Shown: piece by piece, positions 1 through 6,671 of the stretch
How positions within the stretch are numbered: position 1 is the first letter of the stretch
Layout of the letters: each line of letters begins with the position of its first letter
DNA from: an uncultured Lachnospiraceae bacterium
Lineage (GTDB): Bacteria; Bacillota; Clostridia; Lachnospirales; Lachnospiraceae
Length of the DNA: 7,053 bases
Reading direction: 5' to 3'
Assembly (NCBI GenBank): GCA_934371475.1
Contig: CAKRNX010000119.1
Span: forward strand, 1 to 7,053
Position numbers and translations under genes: made by a program
Notes under the pieces: generated by a model
The model's input: the letters and a program-made list of their open reading frames with translations, nothing else
What the model was told of the DNA's origin: nothing
Database searches by the model: none

Positions 1-1271
1 CCGTAAAGCGTACCGGCAAAGTAGTATCTGTGCCGGTAGGTGAGGGAATGATCGGACGAGTGGTGAACGCGCTTGGACAGCCTATAGATGGGGCAGGCCC
101 CATTGATGCCGCAGAGTACCGTGCGGTAGAGAGCCCTGCACCCGGTATCTGTGAAAGACAGGGCGTACATGAACCCCTGCAGACAGGTATTAAAGCGATT
201 GACTCTATGGTTCCCATTGGCAGAGGTCAGCGAGAGCTGATCATCGGAGACCGTCAGACAGGAAAGACTACGTTGGCGACCGATACAATTCTGAACCAGA
301 AGGGCAAGGATGTGATCTGTATTTATGTGGCAATCGGACAGAAGCGTTCTACGGTTGCTTCTCTGGTAGAGACTCTGAAACAGGGCGGCGCGATGGATTA
401 CACGATCGTGGTGGCAGCTACTGCCTCAGAAGCCAGTCCGCTGCAGTACATTGTGCCCTATTCCGGCTGTGCCATGGGCGAATATTTCATGTACAAGGGC
501 AAACATGTGCTGATCATTTATGATGACCTGAGCAAACATGCGGTGGCTTACCGTGCATTGTCTCTGCTGATTCGCCGTCCGCCAGGACGTGAGGCTTATC
601 CCGGAGACGTATTCTATCTGCATTCCAGACTGCTGGAGCGTGCAGCCAAGCTGGACGACGCGCACGGCGGCGGATCTCTGACGGCGCTGCCCATCATCGA
701 GACCCAGGCAGGAGATATCTCCGCATACATTCCGACAAACGTAATTTCCATCACGGACGGACAGATTTTCCTGGAGACCGAGCTGTTCCACTCAGGCATC
801 ATGCCTGCGGTAAACCCGGGTATCTCCGTATCCCGTGTAGGTGGAAACGCGCAGATCAAGGCCATGAAAAAAGTAGCCGGTACGCTGAAGCTGATCTACT
901 CTCAGTATAGGGAGCTGCAGAGCTTCGCCCAGTTCGGATCAGATCTGGATGCGGATACCAAAGCCCGTCTTGCGCAGGGCGCACGTATTGTGGAAGTGCT
1001 CAAACAGAACAGAAATGAGCCGGTACCTGTAGAAAAACAGGTAGCGATCTTATATGCGGTAACCAAGAATATTCTTTCAAGAATCGAGGCGGAGGATGTG
1101 CGGGAGTATGAAGCAGGCCTGTTCACTTTCCTGGATGGGGATGCGTCAGGAGCTGCCGCTATGGAGGCGATCCGCACGACCGGAAAGCTGGAGGAAGATA
1201 CCGAGGCGAAACTGAAAGAAGCGCTGGATACCTATACTGAGAATTTTTTAAGTACCAGACCGGAACACTAA
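1..1271 (+). CDS. atpA: F-type ATP synthase F1 subunit alpha, 5'-truncated by the window edge
   Basis: This is the alpha subunit of the cytoplasmic F1 head. It forms the alpha3-beta3 ring with AtpD, binds nucleotide at non-catalytic sites and contributes the arginine finger to catalytic sites. The first complete codon is at position 3, and the frame is open to the window edge (VKRTGKVVSVPVGE...). A GTG at 30 is therefore internal, not a start. About 423 residues are visible. The family is usually a little over 500, so roughly 80-90 N-terminal residues lie upstream. Visible motifs are the Walker A loop GDRQTGKT (bases 246-269), the Walker B strand VLIIYDD, and the family signature PAVNPGISVSRVGG with the arginine-finger R. 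The C-terminal helical domain looks complete. The stop at 1269-1271 is 20 bases before atpG, and the order A-G-D-C is the standard operon order. I see no frameshift or lost key residue. Confidence 0.98.
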   Translation, partial: VKRTGKVVSVPVGEGMIGRVVNALGQPIDGAGPIDAAEYRAVESPAPGICERQGVHEPLQTGIKAIDSMVPIGRGQRELIIGDRQTGKTTLATDTILNQKGKDVICIYVAIGQKRSTVASLVETLKQGGAMDYTIVVAATASEASPLQYIVPYSGCAMGEYFMYKGKHVLIIYDDLSKHAVAYRALSLLIRRPPGREAYPGDVFYLHSRLLERAAKLDDAHGGGSLTALPIIETQAGDISAYIPTNVISITDGQIFLETELFHSGIMPAVNPGISVSRVGGNAQIKAMKKVAGTLKLIYSQYRELQSFAQFGSDLDADTKARLAQGARIVEVLKQNRNEPVPVEKQVAILYAVTKNILSRIEAEDVREYEAGLFTFLDGDASGAAAMEAIRTTGKLEEDTEAKLKEALDTYTENFLSTRPEH

Positions 1272-1291
1272 AGTGATAGAGGAGGAAAAGA

Positions 1292-2149
1292 ATGGCTGCA
1301 AATATGAAAGCGGTAAAGCTGCGGATTAAGAGTGTGCAGAACACGATGCAGATTACCAAGGCAATGGAACTTGTAGCGTCCTCCAAACTGCGTAAAGCCA
1401 AAGAACGCGCGGAAACCTGCCGCCCCTATTTTAAGGAGCTGCATCAGACACTGAAGGATATTGCAGCAGGAAATACGGATTTTACCTCTGCATATGCCAG
1501 AGAGGCGGCCAATGACAGGATTTGTTATGTGATCATTGCCGGAGACCGGGGACTGGCCGGAGGATACAATACCAACCTGTTTAAGTGCCTGGAGGAAAAC
1601 AGCGCGGGGAAGGACGTAATTGTGCTTCCCGTGGGTAAAAAGGCGGTGGAATATGTCCGCCGCAAAAAACTGGAATGCCTGACGGAGGAGTTTGCCGAGA
1701 TTGCGGAGATTTCCGTGGCAGACTGCTTTGAGATTGCGAACCTGCTTTGCCGGGAATTTAAAAAGGGCAGATTTGGCCATGTGGAGCTATGCTATACGAT
1801 GTTCATATCCATGCTGACCCAGCGTCCGTCTGTGTTCTCCATGCTTCCGCTGAAGGATTTGGAGGAAGAGGCAGATGAGAAAAAGGTACAGAGGGATCTG
1901 ATCCTGTATGAGCCCACAGCTTCAGAGGTGTTTGATGCGATTGTCCCGGAATATTTGGCGGGACTGATCTACGGCGGTGTGTGCGAAAGTGTGGCCAGTG
2001 AGCTGGCGGCCAGACGGACAGCCATGGATGCAGCAACCAAGAATGCGGGAGAGATGATTGAGCAGCTGAATCTGTATTACAATAGAGCGCGTCAGGCCAG
2101 CATCACGCAGGAAATCACGGAGATTGTTGCAGGTGCAGAAGGAGTATAA
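1292..2149 (+). CDS. atpG: F-type ATP synthase F1 subunit gamma (central rotor shaft)
   Basis: This is the gamma subunit, the coiled-coil shaft that rotates inside the alpha3-beta3 head and couples proton or sodium flow to ATP synthesis. The protein has 285 residues, normal for the family. The N-terminal shaft helix shows the conserved block VQNTMQITKAMELVASSKLR (residues 15-34). The Rossmann-like middle has GDRGLAGGYN (84-93), matching the usual SDRGLCGGFN. The C-terminal helix carries ELAARRTAMDAATKNA (237-252) and ends with the signature region ITQEITEIVAGAEG (271-284). The start is fixed by AGGAGG at 1280-1285, six bases before the ATG. It lies 20 bases after atpA and 17 bases before atpD, so it is cotranscribed with them. 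Oddity: it carries eight cysteines by my count, high for this subunit but in keeping with an anaerobe. Confidence 0.98.
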   Translation: MAANMKAVKLRIKSVQNTMQITKAMELVASSKLRKAKERAETCRPYFKELHQTLKDIAAGNTDFTSAYAREAANDRICYVIIAGDRGLAGGYNTNLFKCLEENSAGKDVIVLPVGKKAVEYVRRKKLECLTEEFAEIAEISVADCFEIANLLCREFKKGRFGHVELCYTMFISMLTQRPSVFSMLPLKDLEEEADEKKVQRDLILYEPTASEVFDAIVPEYLAGLIYGGVCESVASELAARRTAMDAATKNAGEMIEQLNLYYNRARQASITQEITEIVAGAEGV

Positions 2150-2166
2150 AACAGGAGATTGAGTAT

Positions 2167-3561
2167 ATGAGCGAAAAACACGTTGGTGAGGTAGTGCAGG
2201 TAATCGGACCGGTTCTGGACGTCCGGTTTGCTCACGATGAGCTGCCGGCACTGCTCAATGCCATTGAGATTGATAATCAGGGCGTAAAGCTGACGGCTGA
2301 AGTGGCTCAGCAGATCGGGGACAATACGGTAAGATGTATTGCCATGAATTCAACAGACGGTCTGGTGAGAGGAACAAAAGCCGTAGATACCGGCGGACCC
2401 ATTGAGGTGCCGGTAGGAGAAGAGTGTCTGGGACGTGTGTTTAACCTGCTGGGAGATCCGGTAGACAACATGCCTGCCCCCAAGACACAGGAGCACTGGG
2501 CGATCCACCGTCCGGCTCCGTCATATGAAGATCAGATCCCTGCTACAGAGATTCTGGAGACAGGCATCAAAGTCGTTGACCTGATCTGCCCCTATGCCAA
2601 GGGCGGAAAGATCGGTCTGTTCGGCGGTGCGGGTGTAGGCAAGACAGTGCTGATCATGGAGCTGATTCACAATGTGGCAACTGCGCACGGCGGTCTGTCT
2701 GTATTTACCGGTGTGGGCGAGCGTACCCGTGAGGGAAATGACCTGTATAATGAGATGAAAGAGAGCGGTGTTATCGACAAGACCGCCCTGGTATACGGTC
2801 AGATGAATGAGCCGCCAGGAGCACGTATGAGAGTCGGCCTGTCCGGATTGACGATGGCAGAATATTTCCGTGATGTAAAGAATCAGGATGTGCTTCTGTT
2901 TATTGATAATATTTTCCGTTTTACGCAGGCAGGTTCCGAGGTGTCCGCGCTGCTGGGACGTATGCCGTCCGCAGTAGGTTACCAGCCCACGCTGGCAACG
3001 GAGATGGGTACTCTGCAGGAGCGTATTACTTCTACAAGAAAAGGTTCTATCACGTCGGTACAGGCTGTTTACGTGCCCGCAGATGACCTGACAGACCCGG
3101 CTCCGGCTACCACATTTACTCATCTGGATGCTACCACGGTACTTTCCCGTGAGATTGCCAGCCAGGGTATTTATCCGGCAGTGGATCCGCTGGACTCAAC
3201 AAGCCGTATTTTGTCGCCGGAGATTGTAGGCAAAGAGCACTACGAGATTGCACGTTCCGTGCAGCAGGTGCTGCAGCGTTACAAGGAGCTGCAGGATATC
3301 ATCGCCATCATGGGTATGGATGAGCTGTCCGAGGAGGATAAGCTGACTGTAAGCCGTGCCCGTAAGGTGCAGCGTTTCCTGTCTCAGAGCTTCTCTGTAG
3401 CAGAACAGTTTACCGGTATGCCCGGTAAATATGTGCCTCTGAAAGAGACACTGAGAGGCTTTAAGATGATCCTGGATGGCGAGTGCGATAATATTCCGGA
3501 GAGCTGCTTCCTGTTCGCGGGTACCATCGATGATGTCTTTGAAAAGGCAAAGAACCAGTAA
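2167..3561 (+). CDS. atpD: F-type ATP synthase F1 subunit beta (catalytic)
   Basis: This is the catalytic beta subunit, which makes or hydrolyses ATP at the alpha-beta interface. It is 464 residues, full length for the family. It has an N-terminal beta-barrel (about 1-80), a nucleotide-binding domain with P-loop GGAGVGKT (153-160, bases 2623-2646), the catalytic glutamate in GERTREG (184-190, E185) and Walker B VLLFID (242-247). The family signature PAVDPLDSTS is at 337-346, and the C-terminal domain carries the DELSEED lever sequence (385-391) that touches gamma. All key residues are present. The start at 2167 follows AGGAG at 2153-2157, nine bases upstream. The gene sits between atpG and atpC with gaps of 17 and 12 bases. 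The subunits that decide the coupling ion (a and c) lie outside the window, so H+ versus Na+ use cannot be judged here. Confidence 0.99.
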   Translation: MSEKHVGEVVQVIGPVLDVRFAHDELPALLNAIEIDNQGVKLTAEVAQQIGDNTVRCIAMNSTDGLVRGTKAVDTGGPIEVPVGEECLGRVFNLLGDPVDNMPAPKTQEHWAIHRPAPSYEDQIPATEILETGIKVVDLICPYAKGGKIGLFGGAGVGKTVLIMELIHNVATAHGGLSVFTGVGERTREGNDLYNEMKESGVIDKTALVYGQMNEPPGARMRVGLSGLTMAEYFRDVKNQDVLLFIDNIFRFTQAGSEVSALLGRMPSAVGYQPTLATEMGTLQERITSTRKGSITSVQAVYVPADDLTDPAPATTFTHLDATTVLSREIASQGIYPAVDPLDSTSRILSPEIVGKEHYEIARSVQQVLQRYKELQDIIAIMGMDELSEEDKLTVSRARKVQRFLSQSFSVAEQFTGMPGKYVPLKETLRGFKMILDGECDNIPESCFLFAGTIDDVFEKAKNQ

Positions 3562-3573
3562 AGGAGGCTGTCT

Positions 3574-3975
3574 ATGAAGACATTTCCACTGAGGATCGGA
3601 ACGCCGGACGGCCTGCTTTTTGAAGGGGACGCGGAACGCATTGTCTGCCGAACTATTACAGGGGATCTGGCGATTCTGGCCGGTCACTGCAATTTCTGTA
3701 CTGCGCTGGGAATGGGAGAGGCCCATGTGGTGCTGGAGGACGGAAGCAGGAGGAGCGCAGCCTGCATCGGAGGGATGTTGACAATGATGAACGGTGTGTG
3801 CCGCCTGCTGGCTACTACATGGGAATGGCAGGAGAATATTGATGAAGCCAGAGCCCGGGCTGCCAAAGAGCGTGCAGAACAGATGATAGCCAAGGGAGGC
3901 CTTTCCGATAAAGAATACAAGATTGCAGAGGCCAAACTGCAGAGAGCGCTCGTCCGGCTGAATGTAAAACAATAA
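3574..3975 (+). CDS. atpC: F-type ATP synthase F1 subunit epsilon
   Basis: This is the epsilon subunit, which joins the rotor foot to the c-ring and can inhibit ATP hydrolysis through its C-terminal helices. It is 133 residues, the usual length. The N-terminal beta-sandwich (about 1-85) starts KTFPLRIGTPDG and contains GDLAILAGH (30-38). The C-terminal helical hairpin (about 88-131) is rich in Ala, Glu, Arg and Lys. IDEARA at 89-94 fits the I/L-D-x-x-R-A pattern known for ATP binding by epsilon of Bacillus PS3, so ATP-regulated folding of the hairpin is possible but inferred. The start is set by AGGAGG at 3562-3567, one base after the atpD stop and six bases before the ATG. Oddity: five cysteines (25, 39, 42, 64, 76), including HCNFC where most relatives have GHAPL-like residues. 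It is the last gene of the atp operon. Confidence 0.96.
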   Translation: MKTFPLRIGTPDGLLFEGDAERIVCRTITGDLAILAGHCNFCTALGMGEAHVVLEDGSRRSAACIGGMLTMMNGVCRLLATTWEWQENIDEARARAAKERAEQMIAKGGLSDKEYKIAEAKLQRALVRLNVKQ

Positions 3976-3996
3976 AAAAAATAATAATAATAATAA
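3973..3996 (+). repeat. In-frame multi-stop TAA microsatellite after atpC
   Basis: The atpC stop TAA (3973-3975) is followed by two AAA codons and then five consecutive TAA triplets (3982-3996), all in the atpC frame. The run is a short trinucleotide repeat. Its effect would be to block readthrough out of atpC. Whether this is selected or only slippage-derived cannot be told from one sequence. Confidence 0.8.
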
Positions 3997-4021
3997 ATAA
4001 GAGTAACAGAAATATATCAGA

Positions 4022-4058
4022 TGAGAGATGACTCTCACGTTTTACGCCGATCGAAACG
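4022..4058 (+). other. Structured 3' untranslated stretch between atpC and its terminator
   Basis: Two small hairpins lie side by side. TGAGAG (4022-4027) pairs with CTCTCA (4032-4037) across an ATGA loop. CGTTT (4038-4042) pairs with AAACG (4054-4058) across an 11-base loop. They abut and could stack. The 3'-side bases CTC at 4034-4036 could instead pair with GAG at 4059-4061 to extend the second stem, with A4037 bulged. The stretch lies in the 120-base gap between the atpC stop and the terminator. I do not recognise a known RNA family. Function is unknown, and the pairing is read by eye, not computed. Confidence 0.4.
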
Positions 4059-4096
4059 GAGTGAAAGAATAAAAGCAGTTGCTCACAGAGGTTGAG

Positions 4097-4161
4097 AAGC
4101 TTCCTCTGGGCAGACAGGTGAAAACATAAATCTGTCTGTTCAGGGGGGAGCTTTTTATTTT
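4097..4161 (+). terminator. Long intrinsic terminator of the atp operon
   Basis: The arm 4097-4117 pairs with 4132-4153 to give a 21-bp stem, including four G-U pairs and one bulged G (4148). It encloses a 14-base A-rich loop and is followed at once by TTTTTATTTT (4152-4161). This is a textbook Rho-independent terminator with an unusually long stem. It closes the atp transcript about 120 bases after atpC. A 6-bp alternative hairpin (CAGAGG 4086-4091 with CCTCTG 4103-4108) would use part of the 5' arm and is mutually exclusive with the terminator. Confidence 0.88.
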
Positions 4162-4223
4162 CTGTCATAGGAAATTACGTTTTCCTATAACAGAAGCTGT
4201 GCTGCTAAAATGGTGGCTCGCAG
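4162..4223. repeat. Post-terminator palindromic element, copy 1
   Basis: Bases 4162-4174 pair with 4181-4193 at 12 of 13 positions (one C-A mismatch) around the loop TTACGT. The palindrome begins directly after the terminator U tract. Its core ATAGGAAATTA...TTTCCTATA resembles the palindrome at 6672-6706. The likeness seems to continue: AAAATG at 4207 and CTCGCAG at 4217-4223 sit at nearly the same distances as AAGATG and CTCGCAG behind the second copy. The best reading is a diverged copy of a small dispersed intergenic repeat. It could instead be a bidirectional structure or protein-binding site. Confidence 0.55.
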
Positions 4224-4262
4224 GGGACGGAGCATACTTTTGCTTTGGTATGGGAAATTGGA

Positions 4263-4291
4263 TTGAAAGCCGCAAAAAAGCATGATATACT
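4263..4291 (+). promoter_or_regulatory. Sigma-A-type promoter for the ATP-grasp/glycosyltransferase unit
   Basis: TTGAAA (4263-4268) and TATACT (4286-4291) are separated by exactly 17 bases, which predicts a transcript start near 4298, about 26 bases before the ATG at 4324. The promoter lies after the atp terminator, so the two-gene unit is independently transcribed. A small inverted repeat upstream of the -35 box, CATAC (4234-4238) with GTATG (4249-4253), could be an operator, but this is speculative. Confidence 0.75.
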
Positions 4292-4323
4292 GCTTTCGGA
4301 CAGAAAATAAAGGCAGGTGCAAT

Positions 4324-5541
4324 ATGAAAAAAAGACTGATGATTTTAGGCGCCAGCTATTCACAGATCCCGCTGATTGCAGCGGCCAAAAGACTGGGTGT
4401 TACCACTCTGGCAGCCAGCATTCCAGGCAATTACAGAGGATTTGATGAGGCGGATGAAAAAATATATGTAGATATTACAGATCCACAGGCAGTGCTGGAG
4501 AAGGCCAGAGAGGCCCGTATTGACGGTATTACGACCTGCTGTATGGATCTGGGCATTAAGGCGATCGGCCTGGTGTGCGAGACGCTGGGGCTGCCTGGAT
4601 TGAGTGTAAAGGCGGCAGACGCAGCGACCAACAAGTATCATATGAAAGAGCTGTTTATGAAAAACGGGGTCAATACAGCCAGGTATTTCAAAGTCAGCAG
4701 CAGAGAAGAACTGGAGAATGCGCTCGATCAGCTGACATTCCCCGTGATGGTAAAAGCGGTGGATCTGATGGGAAGCCGCGGGATTTTCCGCTCAGACAGC
4801 AGAGAGGAAGCACTGGCTAATTATGAAAAATCCATGGAGGCCACGAACCTTTCTTACTGCATTGTAGAAGAATTTCTTCAGGGAACCATGTTTGGTATGG
4901 AGGCCATGGTTTCTAACGGCAAACTGGCCTATCTGCTCCCGCTGGGCAATGATTTAAGGGATGGTAATCCGCCATTCCCCGTGGGACATCATGTACCATG
5001 GAAATATGCCGGCGAGCTGGAGAGACAGGTAAGAGAGCAGGCAGAACGGGTTGTAGCGGCCATGGGGCTTGATAACTGTCCGGTTGATATGGACTGCATG
5101 CTTATGGATGGCAAGGTTTATATCATAGAAGCTACCGGGCGTGCAGGCGCTACCTGTATTACAGATACGGTAGGGATCTACTATGGCATCGATTATTATG
5201 AAGCGATTGTGAAAGTGGCACTGGGGATGGATGTGACAGAGCTTTTTGAGGGAAACCATGTACCATATATGCCCAGTGTAACGAGACTGCTGTCTGCTGA
5301 CCGGACAGGCACGGTAAAAGATATTGTGATCCCGGAGCAGCTTCCGGAAGGAGTCATAGACCTGTCTTTCAATATTGCACGGGGAAGTCAGGTGCAGCCT
5401 ATGGCCAACGGGCGTGATCGGATCGGACAGCTTATTGTCAAGGGAGACAGCCTGGAGAAATGTTACAGGATACAGAAGGAGATTCTGACACAGATCCATC
5501 TGGAGATGGAGCCGGGATCAGAGGGAGAGACGTTATGTTAG
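4324..5541 (+). CDS. Free-standing ATP-grasp ligase-like protein
   Basis: The protein has 405 residues and three-part ATP-grasp architecture. A pre-ATP-grasp Rossmann-like domain comes first (about 1-100, starting KKRLMILGASYSQIPLIAAA). ATP-binding lysines are likely at K104 (in TNKYHMKEL) and K144 (in PVMVKAVDLMGSRG, with a Gly-rich loop at 150-153). The hinge acid region is VEEF (181-184), and the metal-ligand strand is VYIIEATGRAGATC (265-278, E269). Such enzymes join a carboxylate to an amine or other nucleophile through an acyl-phosphate made from ATP. Members of this group are often labelled CarB-like, but this is a single-module protein and not carbamoyl-phosphate synthase. Start 4324 is preferred because the in-frame ATG at 4282 lies upstream of, and partly forms, the promoter. 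AGGCAGG precedes 4324. No signal peptide or membrane segment is seen, so it is cytoplasmic. It overlaps the downstream glycosyltransferase by 7 bases, which suggests joint action. The substrate is unknown. Oddity: the usual E-x-N metal motif reads E-A-T. Confidence 0.85.
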   Translation: MKKRLMILGASYSQIPLIAAAKRLGVTTLAASIPGNYRGFDEADEKIYVDITDPQAVLEKAREARIDGITTCCMDLGIKAIGLVCETLGLPGLSVKAADAATNKYHMKELFMKNGVNTARYFKVSSREELENALDQLTFPVMVKAVDLMGSRGIFRSDSREEALANYEKSMEATNLSYCIVEEFLQGTMFGMEAMVSNGKLAYLLPLGNDLRDGNPPFPVGHHVPWKYAGELERQVREQAERVVAAMGLDNCPVDMDCMLMDGKVYIIEATGRAGATCITDTVGIYYGIDYYEAIVKVALGMDVTELFEGNHVPYMPSVTRLLSADRTGTVKDIVIPEQLPEGVIDLSFNIARGSQVQPMANGRDRIGQLIVKGDSLEKCYRIQKEILTQIHLEMEPGSEGETLC

Positions 5542-6548
5542 TATCAATTGTCATTCCATGCTACAATTCTGAGCACACCATCGAGCGGGTGGTAGATATG
5601 TGCATGGAAGAATTTGCCAAATGGGATGGCTATGAGTGTGAGATGGTGCTGGTAAATGATTATTCCAAAGACCATACATTTGACGCTATCACTAGGGCGG
5701 CTCAGAAATATCCGAATGTCCAGGGCGTCAACCTGGCCAAGAATTTCGGGCAGCATGCGGCAATTATGGCCGGACTGCAGTATGTACATGGAGAGCTTGT
5801 GGTAGGAATGGATGATGATTTGCAGAACCATCCTTCTCAGATTAAACAGTTTCTGGATAAGGCAGAGGAAGGGTACGATGTCGTGTTCGGTGTATTCAAG
5901 GAACGGAAATTCAGCGCGTTTAAGAACTTTACCGGTGCAGTAAGTCAGTTCCTTCTGTTTCATCTGGTAGACAGGCCCAAGGATATCAAAATGAGCAGTT
6001 TCTGGCTGGCTAGAAAATATGTAATAGATGAAGTAAAGCGTTACCGCGGCAACGATGTATTTGTACAGCTTCTGTTTATCCGAACGACAAGAAATCTTGC
6101 CAACATTGAGATTGAACATTATGAAAGAGAAGTGGGAGAGTCTAACTATACATTCAGAAAAGGACTGAAGCTGTTCATGTCCTTTATGAATTATTCTACG
6201 ATACCGCTGCAGGCAGCTACGGTATTCGGTATTGCTTTTTCACTGGCAGGCTTTATTGCGGCTATCATGATCCTGATCCGGAAACTGATGGATCCCACGA
6301 TTGTTATGGGCTGGTCCTCTACCATGTGTATCATTCTTATTGTAGCGGGTATTACGTTCCTGATGATGGGCATTATAGGGGAATATGTGGGAAAACTGAT
6401 TATGACGGTAAATAATTCACCGCTCTATGTGATCAGAGAGACCATGAATACTGAAGAGAATAAAAATACAGGAGTCTGGCAGGGAGCAGACCAGATGGCG
6501 GTTCATAGTTTATCAGAAGATTTACCAGGAGAGAAAAAAACAGAATAA
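5535..6548 (+). CDS. Membrane-anchored family 2 glycosyltransferase, ArnC/GtrB/DPM1-like
   Basis: The protein has 337 residues. The GT-A domain (about 1-210) opens with VSIVIPCYNSEHTI and has VLVNDYSKDHT (38-48) for nucleotide-sugar contact. The metal-binding DxD-type motif is DDDLQ (93-97), followed by NFTGAVSQF and the acceptor-side motif YEREVGESNYT (196-206). Two membrane helices follow (about 223-248 and 260-283), then the conserved tail IGEYVGKL...PLYVIRE (281-301). This layout is that of enzymes moving a sugar from a nucleotide to undecaprenyl phosphate on the inner membrane face (ArnC, GtrB, dolichol-phosphate mannose synthase). The exact sugar cannot be told. The start at 5535 is chosen because ATGTTAG overlaps the ATP-grasp stop, GGGAG lies at 5523-5527 and the family N-terminus begins here. 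An in-frame ATG at 5460 would add 25 unrelated residues. No GtrA-type flippase or GT-C partner follows; a terminator does. Confidence 0.92.
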   Translation: MLVSIVIPCYNSEHTIERVVDMCMEEFAKWDGYECEMVLVNDYSKDHTFDAITRAAQKYPNVQGVNLAKNFGQHAAIMAGLQYVHGELVVGMDDDLQNHPSQIKQFLDKAEEGYDVVFGVFKERKFSAFKNFTGAVSQFLLFHLVDRPKDIKMSSFWLARKYVIDEVKRYRGNDVFVQLLFIRTTRNLANIEIEHYEREVGESNYTFRKGLKLFMSFMNYSTIPLQAATVFGIAFSLAGFIAAIMILIRKLMDPTIVMGWSSTMCIILIVAGITFLMMGIIGEYVGKLIMTVNNSPLYVIRETMNTEENKNTGVWQGADQMAVHSLSEDLPGEKKTE

Positions 6549-6615
6549 TCCTGATCTTTGTTTTCAATACAAGTATCAAGCATAAATGTAAAATATATAA
6601 ATATGAAATATAAGG

Positions 6616-6671
6616 AAGTTCCTGCACGAAATCTAATGCATGAAGCAGCATACCGTGGCGGGAACTTTTTT
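6616..6671 (+). terminator. Intrinsic terminator of the ATP-grasp/glycosyltransferase unit
   Basis: AAGTTCCTG-CACG (6616-6628) pairs with CGTG-G-CGGGAACTT (6654-6667) to give a 13-bp stem with one G-U and one bulged G (6658). The 25-base interior can form a smaller ATGC/GCAT hairpin, and a run of six T follows (6666-6671). It lies about 70 bases after the glycosyltransferase stop and ends the two-gene transcript. Confidence 0.87.

Noticed and set aside
2521..3123. A 200-residue minus-strand reading frame inside atpD
   Set aside because: It is a shadow of the highly conserved atpD coding sequence with no domain or ribosome binding site.
3196..4038. A 280-residue minus-strand reading frame antisense to atpD and atpC
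   Set aside because: It overlaps two certain genes, its composition is that of a shadow frame (Leu-, His- and Gln-rich low-information sequence), and it has no recognisable domain.
4021..4095. A 24-residue, basic + strand reading frame starting at ATG 4021
   Set aside because: There is no ribosome binding site upstream, it lies inside the structured atpC 3' untranslated stretch, and it resembles no known peptide.
4282..4323. A longer start for the ATP-grasp gene at ATG 4282
   Set aside because: The ATG precedes and runs into the -10 box (4286-4291), so it would not be on the main transcript. The extra 14 residues do not look like a Rossmann-fold start.
4194..4323. A riboswitch in the leader of the ATP-grasp unit
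   Set aside because: The promoter leaves only about 26 bases of leader before the ATG, too short for an aptamer.
5460..5534. A longer start for the glycosyltransferase at ATG 5460
   Set aside because: The added 25 residues are an out-of-frame reading of the ATP-grasp C-terminus. The ATG at 5535 has a ribosome binding site and matches the usual family N-terminus.
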